This document shows positions 15,740 through 24,994 of a DNA stretch of 64,000 bases, one piece after another. Position 1 is the stretch's first letter. The number at the start of each line of letters is the position of its first letter. Made by a program: the position numbers and the translations under genes. Location: contig NZ_CP026001.1 in the NCBI RefSeq assembly GCF_003086775.1, forward strand, positions 1,762,407-1,826,406, read 5' to 3'. The notes below the pieces were generated by a model. That model ran no database searches. It saw only the letters and a list, made by a program, of their open reading frames with translations, and had not been told where the DNA came from. The DNA comes from Stenotrophomonas sp. ZAC14D1_NAIMI4_1. GTDB taxonomy: Bacteria; Pseudomonadota; Gammaproteobacteria; Xanthomonadales; Xanthomonadaceae.

Positions 15740-16987
15740 TCAGCGCCCCGCCAGCCATTCGATGACGCCTTCGGCCGCGCGCAGGCCACTGGCATAGCAC
15801 GCCGTCAGCAGGTAACCGCCGGTCGGCGCTTCCCAGTCCAGCATCTCGCCGGCACAGAACACGCCGGGCAGGGTGCGCACCATCAGGCCATCATCCAGCG
15901 CCTGCAGGCGCACGCCGCCGGCGGTGCTGATCACCTCGGCCATCGGCCGCGGGCGCTGCAGGCGCAAGGGCAAGCGCTTCAGCGTGGTTGCCACGGCCGG
16001 CAGATCGTTGCCGGCCTCCTTGCCCAGGAGCTCGAACACCAATGCGGCTTTCACCGCATCCAGCCCGGCCTGGCGGCGCAGGTGCTCGCCGAAGCTGCGG
16101 CCCTTGCGCGGGCGCGACAGGTCGGCCAGCAGGCGCGCTTCATCGCGGCCCGGCACCAGATCGAGCCACAGGGTGGCGTGGCCCTCGCGGTTGATGGTCT
16201 CGCGCAGGTCCGCGGCCAGGGCGTAGACCAGGCTGCCTTCGATGCCGTATTCGCTGGCCACGCATTCGCCCTGCAGCGACTGCGGTTGGCCCTGCAGGTC
16301 GATCCAGTGCGCAACCACCGCCTTCAGCGGTGCACCGGCATTGCGTTGGGCAAAGAACGGGGTCCAGTCCACGTCGAAGCCGCAGTTGGCCGATTGCAGC
16401 GGGGCGATGTCCACGCCGCGCGCCTGCAACGGCGCGACCCAGGCGCCATCGCTGCCCAGTTGCGGCCAGCTGCCGCCGCCCAGCGCCAGCACGGTGGCGT
16501 CGGCGTGCACGTCCAGCGGGCCGTCGGCGGTGCTGAAGCACAACGCGCCATCATCGCTCCAGCCCATCCAGCGGTGGTTGGCGTGCAGGCGCACGCCCTG
16601 ATCCTTCAGCCGCCGTACCCAGCCGCGCAGCAGCGGCGCCGCCTTGCGGTCGACCGGGAACACGCGGCCGGAACTGCCCACATAGGTCTCCACGCCGAAG
16701 CCGGCCGCCCAGTCACGCAGCGCCTGCGCGTCGAAGCCGTCCAGCCAGCGGCCGACCGCGGCGGACTGCTCGCGGTAGCGGCTGTCGAACAACGGGCGCG
16801 GGTCGGAATGGGTCAGGTTGAGGCCGCCCTTGCCGGCAATCAGGAACTTGCGGCCGGGCGAGCCCTTGGCTTCGTACAGGTCCACGTCCAGCCCCGCCGC
16901 GCGCAGGCGCTCGGCGGCGAACAGGCCGGCCGGGCCGCCACCGATGACGGCGACCTGGCGCGGCGGTGCGGCATTACGGTTTGACAT
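15740..16987 (-). CDS. FAD-dependent oxidoreductase, HI0933/YhiN-like (TIGR03862 type)
   Basis: 415 residues. An N-terminal Rossmann motif GGGPAG (16-21) with FAAERLRAAGLDVDLYEAK binds FAD. GRKFLIAGKGGLNLTHSD (residues 46-63) is the HI0933-like signature. The C-terminal FCAGEMLDWEAPTGGYLLTACYASG returns to the flavin. Members are flavoproteins of unknown substrate. The start at 16987 overlaps the 3' end of the FKBP gene by 14 bp, so the two form an operon. Confidence 0.88.
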   Translation of the reverse strand: MSNRNAAPPRQVAVIGGGPAGLFAAERLRAAGLDVDLYEAKGSPGRKFLIAGKGGLNLTHSDPRPLFDSRYREQSAAVGRWLDGFDAQALRDWAAGFGVETYVGSSGRVFPVDRKAAPLLRGWVRRLKDQGVRLHANHRWMGWSDDGALCFSTADGPLDVHADATVLALGGGSWPQLGSDGAWVAPLQARGVDIAPLQSANCGFDVDWTPFFAQRNAGAPLKAVVAHWIDLQGQPQSLQGECVASEYGIEGSLVYALAADLRETINREGHATLWLDLVPGRDEARLLADLSRPRKGRSFGEHLRRQAGLDAVKAALVFELLGKEAGNDLPAVATTLKRLPLRLQRPRPMAEVISTAGGVRLQALDDGLMVRTLPGVFCAGEMLDWEAPTGGYLLTACYASGLRAAEGVIEWLAGR

Positions 16988-17408
16988 CGAGCAGCTCGAC
17001 ATCGAACACCAGCGAGGAACCGGCCGGGATCGGGCCGACGCCGCGGTCGCCATAGCCATAGGCCGGCGGGATCATCAGGGTGCGCTTGCCGCCCACCTTC
17101 ATGCCGGCCACGCCTTCATCCCAGCCACGGATGACCTGGCCGGCGCCGAGGGTGAAGGTGAACGGTTCGCCGCGGCCGACCGAGCTGTCGAGGGTCTTGC
17201 CGTGCTTGCTTTCGGTGCGCTGGTCGTAGATCCAGCCGGTGTAGTGCACGCTCACCTTCTGCCCGGGCACGGCTTCGGCGCCGGTGCCAACCTGGGTATC
17301 GATGCGCTCGAAGGTAGCCAGGGTGCCACCCGGCGGCGGACCGGACGGTTCGCGGGCACAGCCGGCGGCGACAAGGGACAGCAGCAGGGGAAGCAGCAGG
17401 CGGCGCAT
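16974..17408 (-). CDS. FKBP-type peptidyl-prolyl isomerase, probable lipoprotein
   Basis: 144 residues. A hydrophobic start ends in VAAGC, a probable lipobox with Cys17, so the protein should be anchored in the periplasm. The FKBP domain (residues 40-144) has VSVHYTGWIYD, EPFTFTLGAGQVIRGWDEGVAGMKVGGKRTLMIPPAYGYG and SSLVFDVELLDV, including the family's Tyr, Phe, Asp, Val-Ile and Trp pocket. It catalyses cis-trans proline isomerisation in protein folding. Confidence 0.92.
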   Translation of the reverse strand: MRRLLLPLLLSLVAAGCAREPSGPPPGGTLATFERIDTQVGTGAEAVPGQKVSVHYTGWIYDQRTESKHGKTLDSSVGRGEPFTFTLGAGQVIRGWDEGVAGMKVGGKRTLMIPPAYGYGDRGVGPIPAGSSLVFDVELLDVKP

Positions 17409-17477
17409 CGGCGTCTCCGGGATGGGCGGTGTCGGGGGCGGCAAGGGTAGCGCATCAGCGCCGGGTATCATGGGGGC

Positions 17478-17843
17478 ATGGCCAAACTCCTGCTCAATCT
17501 CCGCAACGTCGGTGACGACGAATACGCCGATGTATGCACGCTGCTGGACCAGCATGGCATCGCCTGGTACCGCACCGAACCCAGCCCGTGGGGCATTTCC
17601 AACGGCGGCCTGTGGCTGAGCGAGGACGGCGACCAGCCGCGGGCGAAGGCGCTGATGGCCGAGTACCAGGCGGCGCGCGGGGTGCGCGTGCGCGCCGAGC
17701 GTGAGCAGGCACTGCGCGAGGGCACGGCCGAGACGTTCGGCAGCCTGCTGCGGCGTCGTCCGGTGTTCGTGGTGCTGGTGTTGCTGGGCATGATCGTGGC
17801 GGCGGCGCTGGTGCTGCTGCCGTTCGTGCTGTTGCGGGGGTAG
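17478..17843 (+). CDS. DUF6164-like membrane-anchored protein
   Basis: 121 residues. The N-terminal part (AKLLLNLRNVGDDEYADVCTLLDQHGIAWYRT and ISNGGLWL) resembles the DUF2007/DUF6164 signal-transducing-type fold. A basic linker follows, then one C-terminal membrane helix (FVVLVLLGMIVAAALVLLPFVLL). Function is unknown. It is divergent from the FKBP gene. Confidence 0.72.
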   Translation: MAKLLLNLRNVGDDEYADVCTLLDQHGIAWYRTEPSPWGISNGGLWLSEDGDQPRAKALMAEYQAARGVRVRAEREQALREGTAETFGSLLRRRPVFVVLVLLGMIVAAALVLLPFVLLRG

Positions 17844-17885
17844 GGGCTTTCCTGCCGGGTTGCACCCGGCACCCGCCGAAGCAAG

Positions 17886-18040
17886 GTCAACGGCAACGTC
17901 AAAAGCCCAGCTCCAGTGGGAGGGCGGGGCGGTGTGGGCAGGCGGGGGACGGCAAAAGCTGCTCCTGCGTGCCTCGTAGAGCGCCATCCATGGCGCTCTG
18001 CGCCCCCGCCAGCCCACACCGCCCCGCCCCTGACAGGTTC
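17886..18040 (-). other. Nested inverted-repeat element, copy A
   Basis: Outer arms 17922-17948 and 18003-18029 pair over 27 positions with one A-A mismatch. The inner arms 17978-17987 and 17990-17999 (AGAGCGCCAT/ATGGCGCTCT) pair perfectly. Read on the minus strand it shares the 5' flank CCTGTCAG, the core CATGGATG and the 3' flank TTGACGTTGCCGTTG with the elements at 24995 and 49643. Its inner stem starts with GTAG on the plus strand, like a SMAG. Function unknown. Confidence 0.75.
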
Positions 18041-18052
18041 TGGGTATCTGCC

Positions 18053-18091
18053 GGGGTCGGATCCCTCCGCCGTGCGGAGCGCTCTGACCCC
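18053..18091. repeat. 39-nt hairpin repeat, copy 1
   Basis: GGGGTCGGATCCC at the left and GCGCTCTGACCCC at the right pair around a CTCCGC/GCGGAG stem. Length and outer sequence match the hairpin at 49551-49589, while the inner stem differs. It lies just before trhO. Confidence 0.8.
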
Positions 18092-18131
18092 TGAATCTGT
18101 CCATGCGGCCGACAGGCGCTAAAATGGCGGG

Positions 18132-18899
18132 ATGATCGCCAATACCGCTGCCTACCACTTCGCCGTCATCGACGCCCCCCAGGCCCTGTGCGACCAGCTG
18201 CTGGCGCGCGCCGAGGCGGCGGAGCTGCGCGGAACCATCCTGGTGGCGGGCGAGGGCCTGAACCTGTTCCTGGCCGGGGCGCCGGAGGCGATCGAGGGTT
18301 TCTACGCCGCCCTGCATGCCGATGCGCGTTTTGCCGGCATGCGGGTCAAGACCAGCATCAGCGAGCACCAGCCGTTCGCGCGCCTGAAGGCGAAGGTGAA
18401 GGACGAGATCATCAGCTTCCGCCGCGATGACGGCCAGCCGCTGGAGTACCCGCGGGCGCCGGCCGTGGACCCGGCCACCGTGCAGCGCTGGCTGCGCCAG
18501 GGCCACGATGATGCAGGCAAGCCGGTGGTGATGCTCGACACCCGCAACCTGCAGGAAGTGGAGTACGGCACGTTCAAGGACGCGCTGGTGCTGCCCATCC
18601 ACAAATTCACCGATCTGCCGGAGGCCCTGGCGCCACACCGCGAGGCGCTGAAGGACAGCACCGTGGTCAGCTTCTGCACCGGTGGCATCCGCTGCGAGAA
18701 GGCCGCCCTGTGGATGCTCAACGACGGCATGGACAACGTGCTGCAGCTTGACGGCGGCATCCTTGGTTACTTCGAGGAGGTCGGCGGCGAGGGCTACGAG
18801 GGCCGCTGTTTCGTGTTCGATGAGCGCGTGGCGCTGGATGCCGCGCTGCAGCCGATGGTGGACGAGCCGCTGGCCGAGCCGCGCCCGAGCGCGTTCTGA
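18132..18899 (+). CDS. trhO: tRNA uridine(34) hydroxylase TrhO (rhodanese-related)
   Basis: 255 residues. An N-terminal acylphosphatase-like domain (GTILVAGEGLNLFLAG, MRVKTSIS, ARLKAKVKDEIISF) is followed by a rhodanese domain with active-site CTGGIRCEK (Cys182, then Cys187). These are the features of TrhO/YceA, which hydroxylates uridine 34 in several tRNAs using oxygen. The length is a little shorter than the longer TrhO forms (about 350 in E. coli), as in many proteobacteria. Confidence 0.88.
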   Translation: MIANTAAYHFAVIDAPQALCDQLLARAEAAELRGTILVAGEGLNLFLAGAPEAIEGFYAALHADARFAGMRVKTSISEHQPFARLKAKVKDEIISFRRDDGQPLEYPRAPAVDPATVQRWLRQGHDDAGKPVVMLDTRNLQEVEYGTFKDALVLPIHKFTDLPEALAPHREALKDSTVVSFCTGGIRCEKAALWMLNDGMDNVLQLDGGILGYFEEVGGEGYEGRCFVFDERVALDAALQPMVDEPLAEPRPSAF

Positions 18900-18924
18900 T
18901 CGCGCTTCGGCTGACCGCGCTTCG

Positions 18925-18986
18925 GTAGAGCCGGCCGCTGGCCGGCTGCGGAGGCTCTCTGGCTGCCGGCCAGCGGCCGGCACTAC
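18925..18986. repeat. SMAG-type palindrome, paired form
   Basis: Begins GTAGAGCCGGCCGCTGGCC and ends GGCCAGCGGCCGGCACTAC. Each half can also fold alone. It lies between trhO and the LLM oxidoreductase gene. Confidence 0.88.
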
Positions 18987-19115
18987 CAGCCCTGCTTGGC
19001 GCGGCCCGGCGGGCCCTGGACCCATCCCGCAGGAATCAGCATCCTGCCACCGTCACTGGCCGTGGCCCCGTCCCGACCCCATGCATGGGGACATCCTGTG
19101 ACGGAAATACGCCTG

Positions 19116-20111
<996 letters not shown>

Positions 20112-20180
20112 ACATCTGCATCACGGCGCATTGCACCCGCGCCGGGTCTGATGGAGGCTCCTCATTCCGGAGCCCCCACC

Positions 20181-20678
20181 ATGGCCGATACCCGCGCCGA
20201 ACACATTGCCCAGCTGGCCGAACTGATCAAGGACGTGGAGGTGGCGATGTTCACCACCGTCGGCGTCGATGGCCGCCTGTACAGCCGCCCGCTGGGCACC
20301 CAGCAGGTCGCCTTCGATGGCGACCTCTGGTTCGCCACCGCCGCCGACAGCCCGAAGGTGGCCGAGATCGCGCTCAATCCCCGGGTCAACGTGGCCTATG
20401 CCTCGGCGTCGAAGAACACCTACGTGTCGGTGGCCGGGCGCGCGCGCATCGTCGATGACCGGGCGAAGATCGAGGAGCTGTGGTCGCCGCCGATGAAGTT
20501 GTTCTTCCCGGGCGGCAAGGATGACCCGAACCTGCGGCTGATCCACGTGCGCGCCGATTCGGCCGAATACTGGGATGGCCCCGGCACGCTGCTGGGCAAG
20601 GCGCTGAGCTTCGTGCTGTCGGCGGTGCAGGACGAACCGGCGCAGCTGGGCGACAACGGGTTCATCGACCTGCGGTGA
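20181..20678 (+). CDS. Pyridoxamine 5'-phosphate oxidase-family general stress protein
   Basis: 165 residues with the split-barrel flavin-binding fold (EVAMFTTVGVDGRLYSRPLGTQQ, DLWFATAADSPKVAEIALNPRVNVAYASASKNTYVSVAGRARIV, LFFPGGKDDPNLRLIHVRADSAEYWD). The pattern is that of general stress protein 26, which binds FMN or FAD and is not a true PNPOx. GGAG at 20169 supports the ATG at 20181. Confidence 0.85.
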   Translation: MADTRAEHIAQLAELIKDVEVAMFTTVGVDGRLYSRPLGTQQVAFDGDLWFATAADSPKVAEIALNPRVNVAYASASKNTYVSVAGRARIVDDRAKIEELWSPPMKLFFPGGKDDPNLRLIHVRADSAEYWDGPGTLLGKALSFVLSAVQDEPAQLGDNGFIDLR

Positions 20679-20705
20679 GGGTCTCATCCACGCCGTGCGT
20701 GGACT

Positions 20706-20768
20706 GTAGTGCCGGCCGCTGGCCGGGCATTGCGGCATTCCTGGCAGCCGGCCAGCGGCCGGCTCTAC
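20706..20768. repeat. SMAG-type palindrome, paired form
   Basis: Begins GTAGTGCCGGCCGCTGGCC and ends GGCCAGCGGCCGGCTCTAC, two hairpin halves in inverted orientation. Lies 3' of the stress-protein gene and convergent ExoD gene. Confidence 0.85.
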
Positions 20769-20780
20769 CGGGGCGATGAA

Positions 20781-20803
20781 GTAGATCCACGCCATGCGTG
20801 GAT
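20781..20803 (+). repeat. SMAG palindrome, single
   Basis: A GTAG tip followed by the hairpin ATCCACGCCATGCGTGGAT. The same hairpin recurs at 37593 (reverse) and 45265, and a degenerate half at about 20690-20704. Confidence 0.85.
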
Positions 20804-20811
20804 GGCAGTAC

Positions 20812-21483
20812 TCAGAACCAGCGCTGGAACAGCTCCACCGTATAGCCCACCAGCTGCCCCGAACTGAAGCCGAAGAAGGCGATGGCCACCACGCCGGCAA
20901 TCCAGTTGAACAGCATCAGCGCGCCATCGCGTTCCAGCAGCGCCAGTGCGAACAGCAGCAGCTGGAAGCCGAACAGGAAGTTGGTGAACGGGATCGGCAG
21001 CGACAGCAGCACGCCCAGCAGGACCAGCAGCAGGCCGGTGAATGCATGCGCCGGCAGCGGAACCAGCAGTTGCGGCATGCGCGGCGAGAGCATGCGGTCC
21101 AGCCGCCGCAGCGGCCGGTCGATGCGGTCCAGGAAGGTGTGCATGGTCCCGCGCTTCGGCCCACGCCGGGCGATGAAGCCCGGCAGCCAGGGCTTGCGGC
21201 GGCAGAACAGCATCTGCAGGCCGATCAGAACCACCAGCGGCCCGCTGACCGCGCCGCCCATGCCCGGGATCGGGATGAAGGAGGGCAGGATGGCCACGAA
21301 CAGGAACACGCCGAAGGCGCTCTGCTGCAGGTCCTTGAGAATCTGCCCGAGGGGCATGTGCTCGGCCGGGTCACCGGAAGCGAACATCGCCAGCAGGGTA
21401 CGGATGCCCTCGTTGCGGTAGATCGGGCGCTGCTCGCTCGATCCGTCATCCGGCACGTGGTTCGGATCAGGCGGTGAGCTCAT
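20812..21483 (-). CDS. ExoD-family membrane protein
   Basis: 223 residues. The soluble start contains MPLGQILKDLQQSAFG, followed by five or so membrane segments (FLFVAILPSFIPIPG, SGPLVVLIGLQMLF, FTGLLLVLLGVLLSLPIPFTNFLFG, LLFALALLERDGALMLF), the ExoD pattern. ExoD of rhizobia affects exopolysaccharide production, but the mechanism is unknown. Its start overlaps the 3' end of the CorC-like gene by 17 bp, so they are translated from one mRNA. Confidence 0.85.
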   Translation of the reverse strand: MSSPPDPNHVPDDGSSEQRPIYRNEGIRTLLAMFASGDPAEHMPLGQILKDLQQSAFGVFLFVAILPSFIPIPGMGGAVSGPLVVLIGLQMLFCRRKPWLPGFIARRGPKRGTMHTFLDRIDRPLRRLDRMLSPRMPQLLVPLPAHAFTGLLLVLLGVLLSLPIPFTNFLFGFQLLLFALALLERDGALMLFNWIAGVVAIAFFGFSSGQLVGYTVELFQRWF

Positions 21484-22780
21484 CGGCCTGCTCGTCGGAC
21501 AGGGTGCGCAGCAGCAGCTTGTCCACGCGCGCACCGTCCAGATCGACCACCTCGAAGCGCCAGCCGGCCCAGTCGAAATACTCGCCCGCATGCGGGATGC
21601 GGCCGAAGTAGTGGATGCACATGCCGGCCAGCGTGTAGTAGTCGCCGTCCTCGGCATCGGGCAGCTCGTTGCTGCCGATCAGCTCGCGCAGGTCCTCGAT
21701 CGGCAGCGAGCCGTCCACCAGCAGCGAGCCGTCCTCGCGGGTCACCACCAGGGCGTCCTCGTCGGCGTTTTCCACCGCCTGCAGGCGGCCGACCACTGCC
21801 CCCATCAGGTCGCTGATGGTCACCAGGCCCTGGATCTCGCCGTACTCGTCCACCACCAGCGCCATCGACTGCTGTTCCTCGCGGAAGATCTCCAGCAGCT
21901 TCATCGCGTGGGTGGATTCGGAAACGTACAGCGGCTCGCGCAGGGTCTGGAACAGCGCGTTGTCACCGCGCGCCATGCGCGTGGCCAGTGATTTCAGCTC
22001 CAGGATGCCGACCACGTCCATGTCGTTGTCGCGCAGGACCGGGTACCGCGAGAACTCGTGCTCGGCCATGATTTCCAGGTTGCGCTCCAGGCCGGCCTGG
22101 GTGTCGAGCCAGGCGATCCGGTTGCGCGGGGTCATCAGGCTGTCGGCGGTACGGTCGCCCAGGCGCATGACGCGGTTCATCATGTCGCGCTCGTGGGTAT
22201 CGATCACGCCGGCCTCGTGGCTCTCGGCCACCAGCATGCGGATCTCTTCTTCGGTCACCTGGGCGGCTTCGTCCTGGCCCAGGCCCATCACCTTCAGCAT
22301 CAGCTGGGTGGTCTTGGACAGCAGCCAGACGAAGGGCAGGGCCAGCTTGGCCAGCCAGCTCATCGGCATGGCCACCAGGCCGGCGATGGCTTCCGACCGG
22401 GTCAGCGCCAGGCGCTTGGGCACCAGCTCGCCGAAGATCAGGGTGATGAAGGTGATCAGGCTGACGGCCAGCACGGTGCCGATCTTGCCGGCATAGGCGA
22501 AGCCGGGCATCAGCCCCTCGATCCATCCGCCGAAGGCTTCGCCCAGCGCTTCACCGCCCAGATAGCCGGTCAGGACGCCGATGACGGTGATGCCGATCTG
22601 CACGGTGGACAGGAAGCTTTCCGGCTTCTCGGAGAGCTCCAGCGCCTTGGCGGCGCGCTTGGAGGTGGCGGCCATCTGCTTCAGGCGGCTCTTGCGCGAG
22701 GTCATGACCGACATCTCAGACATGGCGAAGAAGCCGTTCAGCAGAACAAGCGCGAAAACAATCAGGATCATTTCAAACAC
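21467..22780 (-). CDS. Hemolysin/CorC-family membrane protein (CNNM-CBS-CorC_HlyC)
   Basis: 437 residues. The N-terminal DUF21/CNNM membrane domain (residues 1-190, with GFFAMSEMSVMTSRKSRLKQMA and FGELVPKRLAL) is followed by a CBS pair (SLMTPRNRIAWLD, then FSRYPVLRDNDMDVVGILELKSL, and ALVVDEYGEIQGLVTISDLMGAVVG). The C-terminal CorC_HlyC domain ends in WRFEVVDLDGARVDKLLLR. Such proteins are linked to magnesium/cobalt efflux rather than true haemolysis. Confidence 0.92.
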   Translation of the reverse strand: MFEMILIVFALVLLNGFFAMSEMSVMTSRKSRLKQMAATSKRAAKALELSEKPESFLSTVQIGITVIGVLTGYLGGEALGEAFGGWIEGLMPGFAYAGKIGTVLAVSLITFITLIFGELVPKRLALTRSEAIAGLVAMPMSWLAKLALPFVWLLSKTTQLMLKVMGLGQDEAAQVTEEEIRMLVAESHEAGVIDTHERDMMNRVMRLGDRTADSLMTPRNRIAWLDTQAGLERNLEIMAEHEFSRYPVLRDNDMDVVGILELKSLATRMARGDNALFQTLREPLYVSESTHAMKLLEIFREEQQSMALVVDEYGEIQGLVTISDLMGAVVGRLQAVENADEDALVVTREDGSLLVDGSLPIEDLRELIGSNELPDAEDGDYYTLAGMCIHYFGRIPHAGEYFDWAGWRFEVVDLDGARVDKLLLRTLSDEQADELTA

Positions 22781-22998
22781 GGGCGTCGTCCCCGGTTGGT
22801 GGCAGGGAGGGCGGGTGCTTGCAGTGGCGGCAGGCGCTCAGGAACAGGGTCCGGCGCGGCGCAGGGGGGTAAGGGTCGTCGTCCATAAGGTGCGCCCGGG
22901 GGCGCGCTGGCATCTTAGCAAACGGCCATGGCTGGGTGGCAACTGCCTGTTCAGGTTGAGGGTTTCCACCCCCTTGTCGGGGGCGGGGATACCCGGAA

Positions 22999-23016
22999 TG
23001 GTCATCTAGCCGTCAT
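22999..23016 (+). promoter_or_regulatory. Possible PHO box before DUF47-Pit
   Basis: TGGTCAT-CTAG-CCGTCAT is a direct repeat of GTCAT with an 11-bp period, the spacing of the PhoB box (CTGTCAT-N4-CTGTCAT). By eye 13 of 18 positions fit the E. coli consensus. It lies 48 bp before the DUF47 start. Xanthomonad PhoB sites may differ, so this is tentative. Confidence 0.4.
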
Positions 23017-23063
23017 AATTCGTCCTGGTGCCGTCCTTCCCGCGACGGCTGACAGGTTTCTCA

Positions 23064-23690
23064 ATGTTCTCTCTGCAGACCATTTTCGGTTCCGGCAAAC
23101 AGTTCTACACCCTGCTTGATGAGGCTGCCGTCGCGGCTTCCGACGCCGCCAAGGCGCTGCATTCGATGCTGCGCGAGGCCGACCGCCAGCCCGCGCTGGA
23201 CGCCTTCAAGCTCGCCCGCCTGCGCGAGCGCGCCGCCTCTGACAAGATCAGCCAGGCGCTGGTGGACAGCTTCATGACCCCGATCGAGCGCGAGGACATC
23301 GAAGCGCTGGGTTCGGCGCTGTACAAGATCCCGAAGCAGATCGAGAAGTTCGCCGATCGCTATTCGCTGGCCACGACCCACCTGGAGCACATCGACTTCG
23401 CGCCGCGCGCGGCGATGCTGGAACAGGCTGCCGGCGTGGTGGTGGAGATGGTGGCCGACCTGCGCCACATGAACCTGGACCGGATGACCGCGCTCAACGA
23501 GAAGCTGCGTTCGCTGGAAAACGAGGCTGACCGCCTGATGCTCGAGCTGTACCGCGACATCTATTCGGGCCGCCTGGACAACCTGCAGATGTTCCTGCTG
23601 AAGGAATTCTTCGAGATCCTGGAAAAGGCCATCGACCGCTGCCGCGAGGCCGGCGTGGTGGCGTACCAGATCGTGTTGAAGAACAGCTGA
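23064..23690 (+). CDS. DUF47/PhoU-like phosphate transport regulator
   Basis: 208 residues, nearly all helical, matching the PhoU_div/DUF47 family (FGSGKQFYTLLDEAAVAASDAAKALHSML, then DKISQALVDSFMTPIEREDIEALGSALYKIPKQIEKFADRY, then KLRSLENEADRLMLELYRDIYSG). Such proteins sit next to Pit transporters and modulate phosphate uptake. The pit gene follows after 13 bp. The ATG at 23064 gives the usual N-terminus. Confidence 0.92.
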   Translation: MFSLQTIFGSGKQFYTLLDEAAVAASDAAKALHSMLREADRQPALDAFKLARLRERAASDKISQALVDSFMTPIEREDIEALGSALYKIPKQIEKFADRYSLATTHLEHIDFAPRAAMLEQAAGVVVEMVADLRHMNLDRMTALNEKLRSLENEADRLMLELYRDIYSGRLDNLQMFLLKEFFEILEKAIDRCREAGVVAYQIVLKNS

Positions 23691-23703
23691 CGGACGCCGC
23701 CGC

Positions 23704-24825
23704 ATGTTGACCCTTGTCCTGGTGGTGATCCTGGCCGCGCTCGTCTTCGAGTTCATCAACGGCTTCCACGACACCGCCAATTCCATTGCCACCGTGGTGG
23801 CGACCAAGGTGCTCTCGCCCGGCTGGGCGGTGATGCTGGCCGCGGTCATGAACCTGATCGGCGCGCTGACCGGCACCGCGGTCGCGCTGACCATCGCCTC
23901 CGGCCTGCTCAACACCAACGTCGTGGAGGTCACCCCGCAGGTGATCCTGTGCGCGCTGCTGGGCGGCATCATCTGGAACCTGATCACGTGGTGGAAGGGC
24001 CTGCCGTCCTCCTCCTCGCACGCCCTGATCGGCGGCCTGTGCGGCGCCGGCCTGGCCGCGGCCCACAACAACTGGGATGCGCTGATCTGGTCCGAGCGCC
24101 TGGGCAGCTGGGCGCAGAACAAGGGCCTGCTGTGGAAGGTGTTCGTGCCGATGATCACCTCGCCGATCGCCGGTTTCCTGCTCGGCATCGTGGTGATGGT
24201 GCTGCTGTGGGGCCTGATCGCCGGCCTGGCCAAGATCGGTGGTGCCATCGGCCGCCTGGCCCGCCCGCGCATCGTCAACGCGTTCTTCGGCAAGGCCCAG
24301 ATCGCCTCGGCGGCCTACATGGGCTTTGCCCACGGCCACAACGATGCGCAGAAGACCATGGGCATCATTGCCATGACGCTGATCGGTGCCGAAGCCACCG
24401 GTGCGTTGAACGACCTGCCGTCGTGGCTGGCCTTCATGCACCCGGACGCGCACGCCGGTGACGGCATCGCGATGTGGATCGTGCTGACCTGCGCGGTGGT
24501 GATGGCTGCCGGTACCGCCTCGGGCGGCTGGAAGATCATCAAGACGCTGGGCCACAAGATGGTCAAGCTGCACCCGATCCACGGCTTCGCTGCGGAGACC
24601 AGCTCGGCCACCATCCTGACCATGGCCGCCCACTTCGGCATGCCGGTCTCGACCACCCACAGCATCTCCACCGCCATCATGGGCGTCGGCTTCGCCAAGA
24701 ATCCGCGTTCGCTGAAGTTCGGCGTGATCGAGCGCATTGTCTGGGCCTGGATCCTCACGATCCCCGCCGCCGGCGGCTGCGCGTACCTGATCCTGAAGCT
24801 GTTCGAGCTGTTCGGCTGGACCTGA
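23704..24825 (+). CDS. Inorganic phosphate transporter, Pit family
   Basis: A 373-residue inner-membrane protein. The duplicated Pit signature is seen twice, in inverted halves: FEFINGFHDTANSIATVV (residues 16-33) and GFAHGHNDAQKTMGIIAM (about 209-226). A second SSSSHALIGGLCGAG/VSTTHSISTAIMGVGFA pair is also present. It transports phosphate (as metal complex) with protons at low affinity. It forms an operon with the DUF47 gene and is followed by a strong terminator at 24846. Confidence 0.93.
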   Translation: MLTLVLVVILAALVFEFINGFHDTANSIATVVATKVLSPGWAVMLAAVMNLIGALTGTAVALTIASGLLNTNVVEVTPQVILCALLGGIIWNLITWWKGLPSSSSHALIGGLCGAGLAAAHNNWDALIWSERLGSWAQNKGLLWKVFVPMITSPIAGFLLGIVVMVLLWGLIAGLAKIGGAIGRLARPRIVNAFFGKAQIASAAYMGFAHGHNDAQKTMGIIAMTLIGAEATGALNDLPSWLAFMHPDAHAGDGIAMWIVLTCAVVMAAGTASGGWKIIKTLGHKMVKLHPIHGFAAETSSATILTMAAHFGMPVSTTHSISTAIMGVGFAKNPRSLKFGVIERIVWAWILTIPAAGGCAYLILKLFELFGWT

Positions 24826-24845
24826 GGCCAGCGGCCCGATAAACG

Positions 24846-24877
24846 AAAAAGCCCGCCGGATTCCGGCGGGCTTTTTT
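24846..24877. terminator. Rho-independent terminator after pit
   Basis: GCCCGCCGG-ATT-CCGGCGGGC with AAAAA before and TTTTTT after. A perfect 9-bp stem with A and T tracts works in both directions. Confidence 0.93.
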
Positions 24878-24906
24878 CATGGGCAAGGGATTCTTCCGTA
24901 CCCATC

Positions 24907-24980
24907 GTGTCGACCAAGGTCGACACCTACCAGAGCAGAACCAGGGACGAATGCCGTGCCGACCAACGGTCGGCACCCAC
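24907..24980 (-). repeat. Two SMAG-like hairpins, reverse orientation
   Basis: GTGTCGACC/GGTCGACAC followed by CTAC (24907-24930), and GTGCCGACC/GGTCGGCAC followed by CCAC (24956-24980). On the minus strand these begin GTAG and GTGG. The second is almost the same as repeats at 45239 and 49590. Confidence 0.8.
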
Positions 24981-24994
24981 CACCAGCCAGCGCC

